Shown here: piece by piece, positions 48,026 to 57,890 of the stretch
Position numbering within the stretch: position 1 is the first letter of the stretch
Layout of the letters: each line of letters opens with the position of its first letter
The notes under the pieces: model-generated
Database searches by the model: none
Told to the model about the DNA's origin: nothing
The model's input: the letters and a program-made list of their open reading frames with translations, nothing else
Assembly: GCA_022885665.1 (NCBI GenBank)
Contig: JAGQDJ010000104.1
Span: 124,001-188,000 of the forward strand
Direction: 5' to 3'
DNA: 64,000 nt
Origin: Triops longicaudatus
Lineage: Eukaryota; Arthropoda; Branchiopoda; Notostraca; Triopsidae
Made by a program: the position numbers and the translations under genes

Positions 48026-51000
48026 CTAGAACGCATAACGAGTTCTAATGTCTTCCAATTTCTTCGACACTTCATTAGGCATACGATCCAAATCATCAGC
48101 TATACCTCGCTGTTTGGCTGGGTCAAGTGAATTGTACTGTTCGCAGAGATCTCCATCAATAACGTTCTGCAAGGAGACAGACGACATTAATGGAGAGAGA
48201 TTTATAAGTTAACGTCTTTCTTACCCGAACAGGAAAGTAAAATGACCGGTAAGAGAGATGGTCTCTTCCACAGAGCGGAGGATTTTCAGACCTCATGTGC
48301 ATTTCCAAATGCTGGAAGAAATCGTTGTCTTCCTTGGATGTAAAAGGAACCAAAACACCAACGGTGCCTGATAACGTTGTGTATACCAGTGACTCGCTAC
48401 CTCCGGGAATCAGAGTAGCTTTTTGTAATGTCATAACAGTCTCGCCAATATGAGTCACACATAAGACGTCAGCTTTTTGTGAAGCTCCGTTGAGGACTCC
48501 ACGATCCCAGAAAGACTTGGCTCCCGTAGGATCTTCATCGACATCATCGGTAGTATTGGGTGGCAAGCGAATCTAAATTAAAAAACAATAAGCAAGACTA
48601 AAAACCATGCATCCCAAAAGCTATCTTACCGCGGCGATGTTGCCAAATTTGTCGGCAACTGCAATGGTGTCATAGTCCAGCAAAGCTGTAGCTGTCACCC
48701 AACGTGGGTTAGTTTCATCCGCAAATATAATAAGTTGATTCTCCCTTCTCTTGTACCGCACGTAGTGAACACTCTCTTGAACATCGCTGACGTAAATACG
48801 TTGACCCATAGCTTGAATGCCCACAATCATGTTAGGAATGTGCTACAGAGAAAATAATAAATATAAGTAACCGAAGTTCACCGATTTATTTCACAATTAT
48901 TTACCTTATTTTCGCACTTTCTCAAAAGCTTCTTCTTCCCATAATCGTACATTCGAAGAAGTTTCCCAACACCGATGAGTGCTCTGCCCTGGAACGCACA
49001 AATGGCCATCGGTACTTCGTCTACAGCTGTTTTGTGTATGAACTCTAGCCCTGTGCCTTCATTCACGAGCCTACAATAACAAAGCTATTAATTTACAGCC
49101 CTTGCGACAGGTGTATCATAGAATCCTAACTTCGAAATCAGTACTGCAGAACAACTTCAGCATAATAACTCAGAAGTTTTTGGTCATCCTTATTATTGAT
49201 AAAAAAAAAATCACACTGATGAAAAATCCTTACTTGTAGGTGTAGACAAATCCTCCTGAGACCTGGCGGGGATTGAGCTTCAAATCTTTGGCAACTCCAA
49301 CCAGGACATACTGGACATACTCAGAAACTGCCGCAAACCGTACAATAGCGATGCTGTAAATACGGACGTATGTAAGTAAATGTATAAACACTACGTTTCT
49401 TTCTCTAAAAACTTCCAGAATAGCAGTAACTAATACAAATGTACCATGACAGTGTACTGGAAAGTTCATCAGAAAGGACTGGCCAGCATAGCGAGTCACG
49501 ATTAATTTTGATTTTCACAGTTTGGGAACGCCAAAAAAGGCAAGAAATGGACCTTTTTTGGAGCTAGACTGTGTGCTTACATATATTCAACAGAAAAAAA
49601 GGGAATGTGGTCTCACCTCATGGCAGCTTCATTTTGAGGTAAGCGAATAAGCTGGTGAGTGTGCCCATTATGAGGATCGATAACCCGGATAAGAGACGCC
49701 CACATTCCAGCACCAGCTTTTGGAGCCCCAAACACACTCTCTGGCATATCTTCTTGCAAGAACGCATCCGCCATTTGATTGGCTAATTCCTCTTCGCCAA
49801 CACCTGCTGCTTCGCGCATTTCCTGTGCCATCTGAATCTTCCGCTGCTGTTTCGTTTCTTGTGTATAAGCGTTGTGGTCAGTCTCGATGACAATCATTCG
49901 CCCGGTATCATGAACGACGAATTTTCTCGGTGTGTATTCCAGAGGAAATGCCATTTGGTTGAAAATCGTGCCCAGCTTTTCAAGCGCAATAATCCGCAGC
50001 GTATTAGCTGCTATAGCGACAACACCCTCTGGACACTGCTCCGATGAAAAGCTCGAAGCGTACTCGAGACTATCGTAGGATAAAGGAGTCAAATGAAACC
50101 GATTCTGGTAGTGGTAGTTTAACCACGATCTACTGGACATGGCCAAAACCTACAAAAAACAGCGACTTGAGTTCCAGTAACAATTGTCAGTAAATAAGAT
50201 TATTTAAGTCTATTTAAAACAATGTGTTACGAACTGTGTACTGTTTTGACTCAAAAAAGTGCTGAACAGTATAGCGAGTTGCAACGAATTTATTCTCCAC
50301 AGTTAGGGAACGCCAAGAAAGGCAATACAGTGCGCCTAATTTGGAGCTAGACTGTGGTGTCTCATACACAACTGTAACAATATACAACAGTCAAAAATAA
50401 TCACGATACTTACAGCTTGGCTGCCTTGCACTCGAATCCTGAAAAGCTTGACACCTCTGGATCCAAGGTATCGAGTTCGTGTGTCAGAAAGGTCACCAGT
50501 CACGGAATCTAACATCGTTCGTAAAAGGACACCATTCTGGAGCCCTACGTAGAGGTAAAGAGCCCCCCGACTGCTTTTACCGTCACCTCCATGTTCGACG
50601 GCTCCCATTTTCACAAGACAAAGGGACTCAGGGGGAGCAGGTAAAGCTTGCATACTCAGAGGCGATAAACAATCCTGCGTTGAAAAACAGTTCATATTGA
50701 AATTACGGAGCGGTTAACACCCAAGTAGAAAAATTTCTAAATATATATTTCAGACAACAATTTAATCAAAACCAAGTATTTCAGTACATGGAATCATTTC
50801 TCTAGCCTGTTTGTTCGTCATCATGTAAATTACTATTAGGAATAATGATACTAGCGTATGGCAACTTCAAGCAAACGTTACTTACATTTGGATCCAACGA
50901 TATCACACGGACGGTGTTATCTGACAAACCCACGGCTAAAAATCGGGAGCGTTGTTCACCCTGAGGTACACTAGCCAAAGCCATACAAATTACGTCTGCG

Positions 51001-54000
51001 GTCATCTCCTTGCGCTCCGTGTATTCGTTAAGTTGTCCAGTCTAAATCGAGACAAGCAAAATTTCTAGTTATAACAAAGATATGAAAGTAATTTTCTTTA
51101 AAAAATTTAAAAATAACTTCAGGATTAACTTAATCATTCATTTTAATTCAGTCGGGAAAAGAAGACCAAAAGTTTAATAAATTTCATCATATCCACAAGT
51201 TAACAATTATAGTAAAGAAAATTAACTTACCGGATCCATTTCGAAGTACACAACTTCTCCACCTGTTAGAGCAATGACAACTTGACGAGAATTTACAGCA
51301 CAACGCGCAATGGTTCGCTTGCCTGGTGCTTTCCATTCGTTCACACGACGATCGGATCTGATATGACGAATTCCGTCCGGGTAAATCTAGGAAATACCAC
51401 TTGATTAGTTTGGCTGTTGGAACCATTGACAACAAGACACTTCTTCGATGGGTTTGATCAGTGAAAATTTTTTTTCATGGATAATCAAAAGTCTAACATG
51501 TGCAAACATCACACGGACTAAAACGCAGCGCGAAATACAGTCGATGTATACCTGGACTAAGGCATCGTCACCCAAAGCGGCGCAAGACAGGGTGGGCGTC
51601 GTTCCCAAGAAACCCGAGTCGGTGACTTCTTCTACCGTTTCTCCGATAGACAGCACGAGAGTGGCGTTCACGAACGAGACAACAATGTAAGAGTCAAACT
51701 CCTCTACAAGAAAAAGAAACACGCAAAGTAAGTTACCGATGACCTCCGTCTACCTTCCAATAATATCAAATGATAATTCTCAAAGTCTTAAAAGAATCAG
51801 AAACACGTTGCGACTCTTTCACAATCCTTGGCGACGAATACCGTACCTCTAATGCAAACATTTTAGCCAGCAGTAACCCGAGGCCAACGGTGTGTAATCA
51901 AGCCTGCAAGTAAAATAAAGACTGCAGTTGGAAAATGGACCCGAACTGCCAGTCTTATTCAATAATTTTTCGCAAAAACTAACAAAGATTCCCTAACATT
52001 TCTTTAAAGAGTTATGCTGCTTCCTTTACTTGAACTGAAGGTGTTAAATGAGAAAGGTTTCGTAAATTACCGTCCACGCGACGTTTAACAGTCCACACGG
52101 CATTGGGGTTACCAGGCAACTCCGACACGGCCATTTCCGATACCTCCAAACCGTGACGCAAGACTCGTAAGGACGACCGAGGTCCTCTTCCACAGAGGGC
52201 ATATAGTTGGGGTGTATCCTCATTCGCTGTGAGTAACACAAAAAAAAAAACATGATAAGTACGCGTTCCAATCCAATTACTCGGTAGGAAATCGTACAAT
52301 GCCATCAGCAGTACTTAAATCGTTCATTATGAATTCAGTCGGGAAAAGAAGACCAAATGTTTACTATTTTCATCCTTTTAATAAAAACGAATCTGCGAAG
52401 CAAGGCAAGGCAAGTCACATACCAAGGTCTGCAAAGTAGCTCGCGACGATAGGCGACAAAGACTCCATCTCATCAACCAGCACCAAGTTTCGCAAGCCTC
52501 GAGGAGCGAAGAAGAAAGTGTCTCCCTCTTCCAATGGCATTGCTGAACTAAATTCAGGTTCATCATCATCGTCTCCCAAGTGCGCGATTTGGTACAGATA
52601 GCTATGAAAGAACAAAGCAAACGAAAAAGTTAATAATGTACCCACGGATTTGATACAGAAAGAATATAGCTTATTGCTTCGACAATCAGATCTAAAAATT
52701 ATAATCATGATTCAGGTGAAACACGGATAGGAAACATCATTTTGGAGAAATAAAACAAAGCGACTCTAGTCAAACAGGCGACTTACTGGTTTCCAAATTC
52801 CGCAGATACAAAAAGGAAGCCAGACTTCAGCACACACATGGAGGATGCTACCGGAATGGTGTCAAAATACTTCAATTTAATTTCAGTCACCATTTCCTCA
52901 TCAGTCTCCAGTGTAATCTTGAATAGATCGCCTTGTTCTGTCTGAACCAAGAAGAAGAACATGGACTTGGTCCTGTGTGAAGCCGAGCAGACCAAGATCA
53001 TACCTCGCTCGGGGTCGTCTAGATCGTTCTGCAATAAGGGAGAAGTTTTAATGAAATTGACACCGCCAAATGAACACATGAAAGTTGTGTAAATGTCTCA
53101 GGTTAAAACCAGGATTGCAGAGCAAATTGCGTGTGCATTCCAACGATGAGTTCCTGAATTTATTTTGGCATGCTTCGACTACTTCACCAATAAATTAGTG
53201 AGTAGAGATACGCAAGCCGAGTACATCTCGGTTTTTAAGTGCAACTTACCCTTCTCCGTGGAATGGGACAACGAATGTCATGCTGGTCACCCAAGTTCTT
53301 GTAAGTGATGTAGTTTTCTGAACACACTAGTACACCGGAAGGACCGTCGGTACCTCCTGGTACAGATATGAGAAAGTTGGCGTGTTCTTCTAAAGGTTCG
53401 CTGTACTTGCGTACAACGTGGTTAAGGCCCAAGTCGAGTTCATAAAACGTCAACGTTTGTTGCGTCTTCTGGGCTGCTTCACCCGTGGAGTCGCTATCGA
53501 CTTCCTAAGAGTACTAATTTATTCGTAACAGAATGCCGGGGACAAATGTGTCTTACTTCGTAATCGATTTCAAGGCAAGCAAACATGGGGTTTTCAAAGC
53601 CTACGTCAACTCCAACAATGTGGTAGACTAGCGTATGGGATTTATGAGCTTCTAGAGGAGATGAAATGGTCAGATGTGCCGCAGCGTCCCGATTTAAAAT
53701 ATATACCAATTTCTGCTTCTCCACGGCACCTTGAATAATAATGAACCATTTATCAACCATGTTTTGGGTAATTAGTGCACCTTACTTATCATCACAGCTC
53801 GCCCTTTGGGGTCCATGGCCAAATACTGGCCAGGTACGATGCGCCTACAACCGGTTTTGCCAAAAGTTTCTTGATGGACTTTATCGAAGGCATTTTTGGT
53901 AGGGTTATATTCAAGGATGACTATTCTGCCCGAGTCTGACCCGACAACTAGGTAATCCTTACTTCCTCCCGTTAAACGAAATGCCATCAACGACCGGATA

Positions 54001-54182
54001 ATACCAAAAACCTCAACACTGTGAAGTGTATGAACTTTGCCGGTGTTCGGATCTGGCCGCAGTACTTCCAGAATCCTTCCTCGCGAAACAATAACTTCCT
54101 GCTGCTTCGTACCGCTGAAGTTACCATGCACGGCATGGGTAATGCCGGTCGGCTTTTGCAACGTCAAATTGTAGAGATACAT
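48026..54182 (-). CDS. SF3B3: Splicing factor 3B subunit 3 (SF3b130/SAP130)
   Basis: Sixteen exons (54,182-53,786; 53,729-53,557; 53,504-53,250; 53,028-52,787; 52,601-52,423; 52,226-52,068; 51,703-51,552; 51,386-51,231; 51,041-50,886; 50,674-50,414; 50,149-49,617; 49,353-49,234; 49,070-48,905; 48,842-48,630; 48,572-48,225; 48,166-48,026) encode about 1,216 residues, essentially the human length of 1,217. The sequence matches SF3B3 over its whole length: MYLYNLTLQKPTGITHAVHG at the start, the LRPDPNTGKVHTL and DDPERGM blocks, and KKLEDIRTRYAF at the end. SF3B3 is the triple beta-propeller (CPSF A/DDB1-like) scaffold of the U2 snRNP SF3b complex that binds SF3B1 and helps recognise the branch point. 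A 5' UTR intron (about 54,219-54,561) seems present. Several introns carry snoRNA-like elements, listed separately. The gene probably shares a divergent promoter with TMEM208. Confidence 0.97.
49450..49575 (-). ncRNA. Candidate H/ACA snoRNA, copy 1 (SF3B3 intron 11)
   Basis: It lies inside the 263-bp intron 49,354-49,616, on the host strand. The 5' hairpin is closed by CACAGT...ACTGTG, followed by a hinge AAATCA fitting ANANNA. A second hairpin is closed by CTGG...CCAG, then TACACTG, with ACA three bases from the proposed 3' end. It is clearly related to the element at 50,234-50,357 (shared CACAGTCTAGCTCCAAA and TTGGCGTTCCC blocks). The 3' stem differs by paired changes that preserve base pairing. 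The target is unknown. Confidence 0.6.
50234..50357 (-). ncRNA. Candidate H/ACA snoRNA, copy 2 (SF3B3 intron 10)
   Basis: In the intron 50,150-50,413, on the host strand. The 5' hairpin is closed by CCACAGT...ACTGTGG, followed by hinge AGAATA (ANANNA). The 3' hairpin is closed by ACTGTT...AACAGT, then ACA and CAG as the last three bases. It is paralogous to 49,450-49,575 with compensatory changes in the closing stem. Its length of 124 nt is typical of the class. Confidence 0.62.
51114..51203 (-). ncRNA. Candidate box C/D snoRNA, copy A (SF3B3 intron 8)
   Basis: In the intron 51,042-51,230, on the host strand. Box C is ATGATGA (51,184-51,190), box D' is CTGA (51,148-51,151), box C' is like TGAATGA, and box D is CTGA (51,119-51,122). 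Flanking TAACT and AGTTA can form a terminal stem. The 16 bases upstream of D' (opposite 51,152-51,167) can pair with the LSU rRNA segment CGGGGAAAGAAGACC through one G-U pair. By the D+5 rule they would direct 2'-O-methylation of a G in that run. Confidence 0.7.
51920..51954. repeat. Inverted repeat in SF3B3 intron 6
   Basis: GACTGCAGTT (51,920-51,929) faces AACTGCCAGTC (51,944-51,954), forming a 10-bp stem with one bulge around a 14-base loop. The 364-bp host intron has room for another RNA, but I see no box C/D pair and no clear hinge or ACA. Confidence 0.45.
52298..52383 (-). ncRNA. Candidate box C/D snoRNA, copy B (SF3B3 intron 5)
   Basis: In the intron 52,227-52,422. It repeats about 30 bases of copy A, including D' CTGA (52,335-52,338) and the same rRNA guide (opposite 52,339-52,354). 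Box C is degenerate (AGGATGA, one mismatch) and box D CTGA is at 52,305-52,308. Outside the guide and boxes the two copies differ, which argues that the guide region is what is being kept. Confidence 0.6.
52680..52746 (-). ncRNA. Candidate box C/D snoRNA, third guide (SF3B3 intron 4)
   Basis: In the intron 52,602-52,786, on the host strand. Box C is ATGATGT (one mismatch, 52,734-52,740), D' is CTGA (52,712-52,715), C' is ATGATTA-like and D is CTGA (52,686-52,689). Bases upstream of D' are exactly complementary over 11 nt to the conserved LSU rRNA sequence TGAAACACGGA (identical to the plus strand at 52,717-52,727). The D+5 rule points to an A in this run. Confidence 0.68.
53091..53219 (-). 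ncRNA. Candidate H/ACA snoRNA (SF3B3 intron 3)
   Basis: In the intron 53,029-53,249. The 5' hairpin has an inner stem CTACT-CAC/GTG-A-AGTAG and an outer GGC/GCC or GCTT/AAGC closure. It is followed by hinge AAAATA (ANANNA). The 3' hairpin is closed by TCAGG...CCTGA, then GACATTT, with ACA three bases from the end. It is not obviously related to the two paralogues in introns 10 and 11. Confidence 0.55.
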
Positions 54183-54925
54183 GGTCGGATAGAAAACCGG
54201 CTTCCGCACACTTAAATACTACAAGAATGAAAACTTTAATACAAATGTGAGAAAATGAAGGGTTTCATTGTCATGGATTTCTCGGACACTCGAGGCAAAA
54301 TACCACAAATGCCTTGAAAATCAATATCCACAATAATTTTTCCCGTGTGTATAGCTGCCAGACCCATTACATTAAAGGAGAGCAGTAAAGTCACGGGATA
54401 AATTGTTATATTTCTATGCGAAAAGCGATAACCCTCCCCTGCTGCTAACAATTCTACATGACGCCGAAGATGTAACAGAGAAGAAATTGGACGAGAATCC
54501 AAATAAGAGCAGCTTTTAGCATACAGTACATGTAAATATGGTTGAAAGAATATAATGTTACCTATTTTAGCGACGGATGGTCATTAGTTCGGCGGATATT
54601 TGGAGAAAAACTTTCCTACACACGACAGCACGCCATTTGCGAGCTTTCCCGTACCAGTGCCGAACGAGAAGAGCGCGGACTCAGCTCAATGGGCTGAATG
54701 AGTGTTACGCCGGTTTCGGGAACCCGTGTCGTTGCCTCGGTAATCGTTGCAAGGCGCTGGTGCTGCTGTCGATGCAGCATTTCGGCGCAAGCGCAAAAGC
54801 GTACATGCTTTTCGAGTGTGCAAAAACATTGACTACCGAAACTGGTTTACAAATAGCCAGAAAGCTCCCTATTCCTAAATCGGGAAGGTGTTGGTTTTTA
54901 CGTGATACCAAGAGTTGTCTGGAAA

Positions 54926-55623
54926 ATGGAGGCTGGTACGGCTAAAAAGTCTGGGAAGCAAGCGACCAAGGGACAGAAACAGATTGTCGAAGAAAATCAA
55001 GCAACACTCAAGTTTTATATGCGAATGAGCATAGCGTCGAATGTAGCGTTCTTTCTCGTTTACCTTTTTTTGTACACTTCATACACATCTGATTATGTGA
55101 GTATATTACGCACGAGTGATTTGGAACTAATTGTTTTCTGAAGGTTCTAGGTGCATTAGCAGCTTTCGTATGTTTCGCTTCCTATCGTTTTATGGCCTAC
55201 ATGGCTCGACCCAAATATTCTGAAAGTGGACAAATTCTGGATGGAGGAATTGATCTAAATATGGAAGCCGGTGTTTCTGAGTATTATTTATAAGCTGAAT
55301 TAGTTTGCTTCAAACTTAACTTTTTGTGAAAAATCGTAGGCACGTAAAAGACCTTATCATTTTGACAGCTGGATGTCAGTTTCTTTCTTTAGTTACACGA
55401 TATTTCTGGCTCCTCTGGCTTCTGGTCAGTAGCTTTATTTGATTGAAGTAAATTTTCATTTATTTGTAACAAAATATCCGCTGTTTCACAGGCCCCAGCG
55501 CGGTTAGCACATATGGCCTGGAAGTACATTATTTCTCCATGGCTATTTCAACCTCCACCTCCTCAGGAAGAAATGGACAAAAAGCAAAAGAAAATGGAGC
55601 GACGAATGCGGCGGCAACGCTAA
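54926..55623 (+). CDS. TMEM208: Transmembrane protein 208 (TMEM208/SND2-type)
   Basis: Four exons (54,926-55,096; 55,144-55,280; 55,340-55,424; 55,492-55,623) encode about 174 residues, matching human TMEM208 (173). Diagnostic blocks are QKQIVEENQATLKFYMRMSI near the start, YSESGQILDGGIDLNMEAGV in the middle and a basic KKQKKMERRMRRQR end. Hydrophobic segments are FFLVYLFLYTS, LGALAAFVCFA and the FWLLWLLAPARL region. The family sits in the ER membrane and is the metazoan counterpart of Snd2 in SRP-independent tail-anchored protein targeting. It is divergent from SF3B3 and convergent with CIBAR, whose stop lies only 48 bases beyond. Confidence 0.95.
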
Positions 55624-55670
55624 ACGTTTCTGTGCTATTTAAAGCTACAATACAAAGATTGCGGAAGATT

Positions 55671-56967
55671 TTAGTCGTCTGTGTCATCGCTGCTGCCAAT
55701 CTCTTCGTAGTCTTCAACTTTTAGCGAGTCTTTGGATAAAGACTTTTGCTATTTACACAGATTCTGTTAGGTATTTGCAAGTAATTCATCAGGAGCGCTC
55801 ACCTTCAATGCCGGAGATGCGAAAGAAACGTACGGACGAGGGCGCTGTTCTGAAAATGACTTAGACCTTGGAAGCGCTTGCGGAGCCCTTTGATTGGACG
55901 TTAGTGCAGGAGTCGATCCTGTTCGGACAAAGCTAAACATACTTTTACTCGGTGTTTGTGTAACTGACTCAGTCCCACTAATTTCGTGAACTCGTATAGC
56001 GTTGCGAAATGCCTATAAGGGTTAAAAGAATAGTTTTGTTATTTTCAAAACGTTTTCTTCAAAGACTACCTCCAAGTCGTCCTCAATGTCAATTTGATCA
56101 ATTTGGTTGTATGCAAGCGAGAGAAGTTGCAACGCTTTGGCATGCTGGCCTAACTCAATTTCGATGAATTTGCCTAAAATTCGCTTCAGGTCTGTTAGCT
56201 TCTGCTGCTCAAAACGATCTAAACGTTCTGTTAATGCCTTTCCAAGGCGCACACTCTCGGCAGAAGCCTGTTGCCATTCCAGCTCGGCTTTGGACTACAA
56301 GGAACACATACGTCAGTCAAATTCAGAACCGAACTTCGAAACAGATTACGATATGCTGTCGACTAAGGGGACTTTGCTCACGTAGCTTGTTGAGCTGCTT
56401 TTGTCTGGTAATTTCCCGATTGCGAGCAGCATTGCAGGCTTTCACATCTTCCTGTACCTGCTTACAAATTTGTCCGTATGTTGCAAATTGAGTAACAACG
56501 TGAGCTTCAAGGCGGTGCACTTCTGCATTCCTAGAATGAAAATGCATTCTCTACATTTTTTTCATTTTTTTTACGCATGCTCTTCACCTATAATCGCAAA
56601 AGCCTCCGATTGTATCGGACATTTCAATCAAAGCCTTACTGAGGGTTTTGTTTATGTTCTCGGTAGATCCGTAACTAGATAAAATCGACACAAGAATGTC
56701 TCCTTTGTCCCGTAATCTAACAAATGAGAGTCACTTTGTAGTAAATTAAAATTTAGGACATATTAATAATTACCCTGCGATTTTTCTTGCATAATCGGCA
56801 AAAACTTGACATAAGTCACCCAAGTACTTTTCTGTATTTTGTATTCGCTCTTGTACGAATTTCGATTGGGTGTCACTTCAATTATTTTACTATTAGTACT
56901 TTTTTTAAAATTAATAATAGTCTTACCTGGAACCGGGCACTGAATTAGTGCTAGTTGAACGAAACAT
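55671..56967 (-). CDS. CIBAR1: CBY1-interacting BAR domain protein (FAM92)
   Basis: Seven exons (56,967-56,927; 56,875-56,774; 56,716-56,588; 56,530-56,350; 56,294-56,070; 56,012-55,803; 55,742-55,671) give about 319 residues. The FAM92 BAR-like helical domain fills residues about 15-230: VQERIQNTEKYLGDLCQVFA aligns with the vertebrate AVSNVEKHFGELCQIFA region. The helical arm with RNREITRQKQLNKLREQSPL and the ALQLLSLAYNQIDQIDIEDDLE stretch also match. The C-terminal tail is Ser/Pro rich and ends in acidic EEIGSSDDTDD, as in vertebrates. FAM92 proteins bend membrane at the ciliary base with Chibby. The symbol covers both CIBAR1 and CIBAR2, which cannot be told apart here. Confidence 0.9.
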
Positions 56968-57890
56968 GATTTTAAAACAAGTAAGGTTATATCCGCATCT
57001 ACGTTTCTTTATACAGATTTCGATCTCATAACACATGGCTGTCATAGCAACGGTATCTACGGCAGATGTTCCCTACTCGAACAAAGCAATTTAGCTGCAG
57101 ATTTCATGTGAAATGCAGCGGACCCTAAAGTTTCTGACATTTTTCCCGCGTTATTCATAGATTGACTGCCCTGTATATAATATTTTGTTTTGCTTCTACG
57201 TTTAGGATGTACCCGACTTCTCATTCGAAAACGTGTCCCGCGGAAATACGAGTGTTTATCATTCGTTGTAATTTCTTGTTAAGTATTTTGTTATGCATTT
57301 GTAAAGAGAAAAGAAACGGTATCTAAGTAATGACAAAGTAAGCCAAGTTCGGAGATTACTGTTAATAAACTAAACTATAACGAAAAGGAGTTTTGCATGC
57401 GAAACTGAAAATGATCATTCATGGGTTCGCTTACGCATGAAGTAGGCAGTCACACTTCTCCTCTACCAAATTCTGCTTGGACTAAAAAATTAATGCTATG
57501 TAATCATAATTTCGTATTTGTGTTTTCATAAGGTCAGTTACTCTTTAAAAATAATCGTAATAAATCATAGCCATTTTCTTGTACACGTGACCGAAATGTA
57601 ATGTAATATGAAAGTCATAATTCCAGAAAAATCATTATTCTTGGCAGTACATTCGATTGTTGTTTCTTTTTTTTTCCCTTAATTTAACGAATAACAAGGG
57701 AGAGAAGTGACGTCTCGGAGTACACAGCTCGCTCGCGACATGCCCAGGAGGGGTGTTGAGAACGTGTTGACATTTTTAAAGAAAATGTGCTGCCATCTAT
57801 ACGGAATATCTTAACTATCTGCCGGATGCTAGGAAATGCCGGTCAAAACGAAACGCATTTCATCAGCAAGTAAACACGGTTTCATAAATC
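56968..57890. other. Divergent promoter region between CIBAR and TMEM209
   Basis: The genes on either side point away from each other, so this holds both promoters and 5' UTRs. No TATA box at a suitable position and no coding frame are seen. A T-run is at 57,667-57,675. Confidence 0.45.

Noticed and set aside
49080..49230. Possible further box C/D snoRNA in the SF3B3 intron with several CTGA motifs
   Set aside because: No acceptable box C near a terminal stem, and no guide I can match to rRNA.
54577..54945. 122-codon plus-strand frame running into the TMEM208 start
   Set aside because: It is in a different frame from TMEM208, starts in the shared promoter/5' UTR region and has no similarity.
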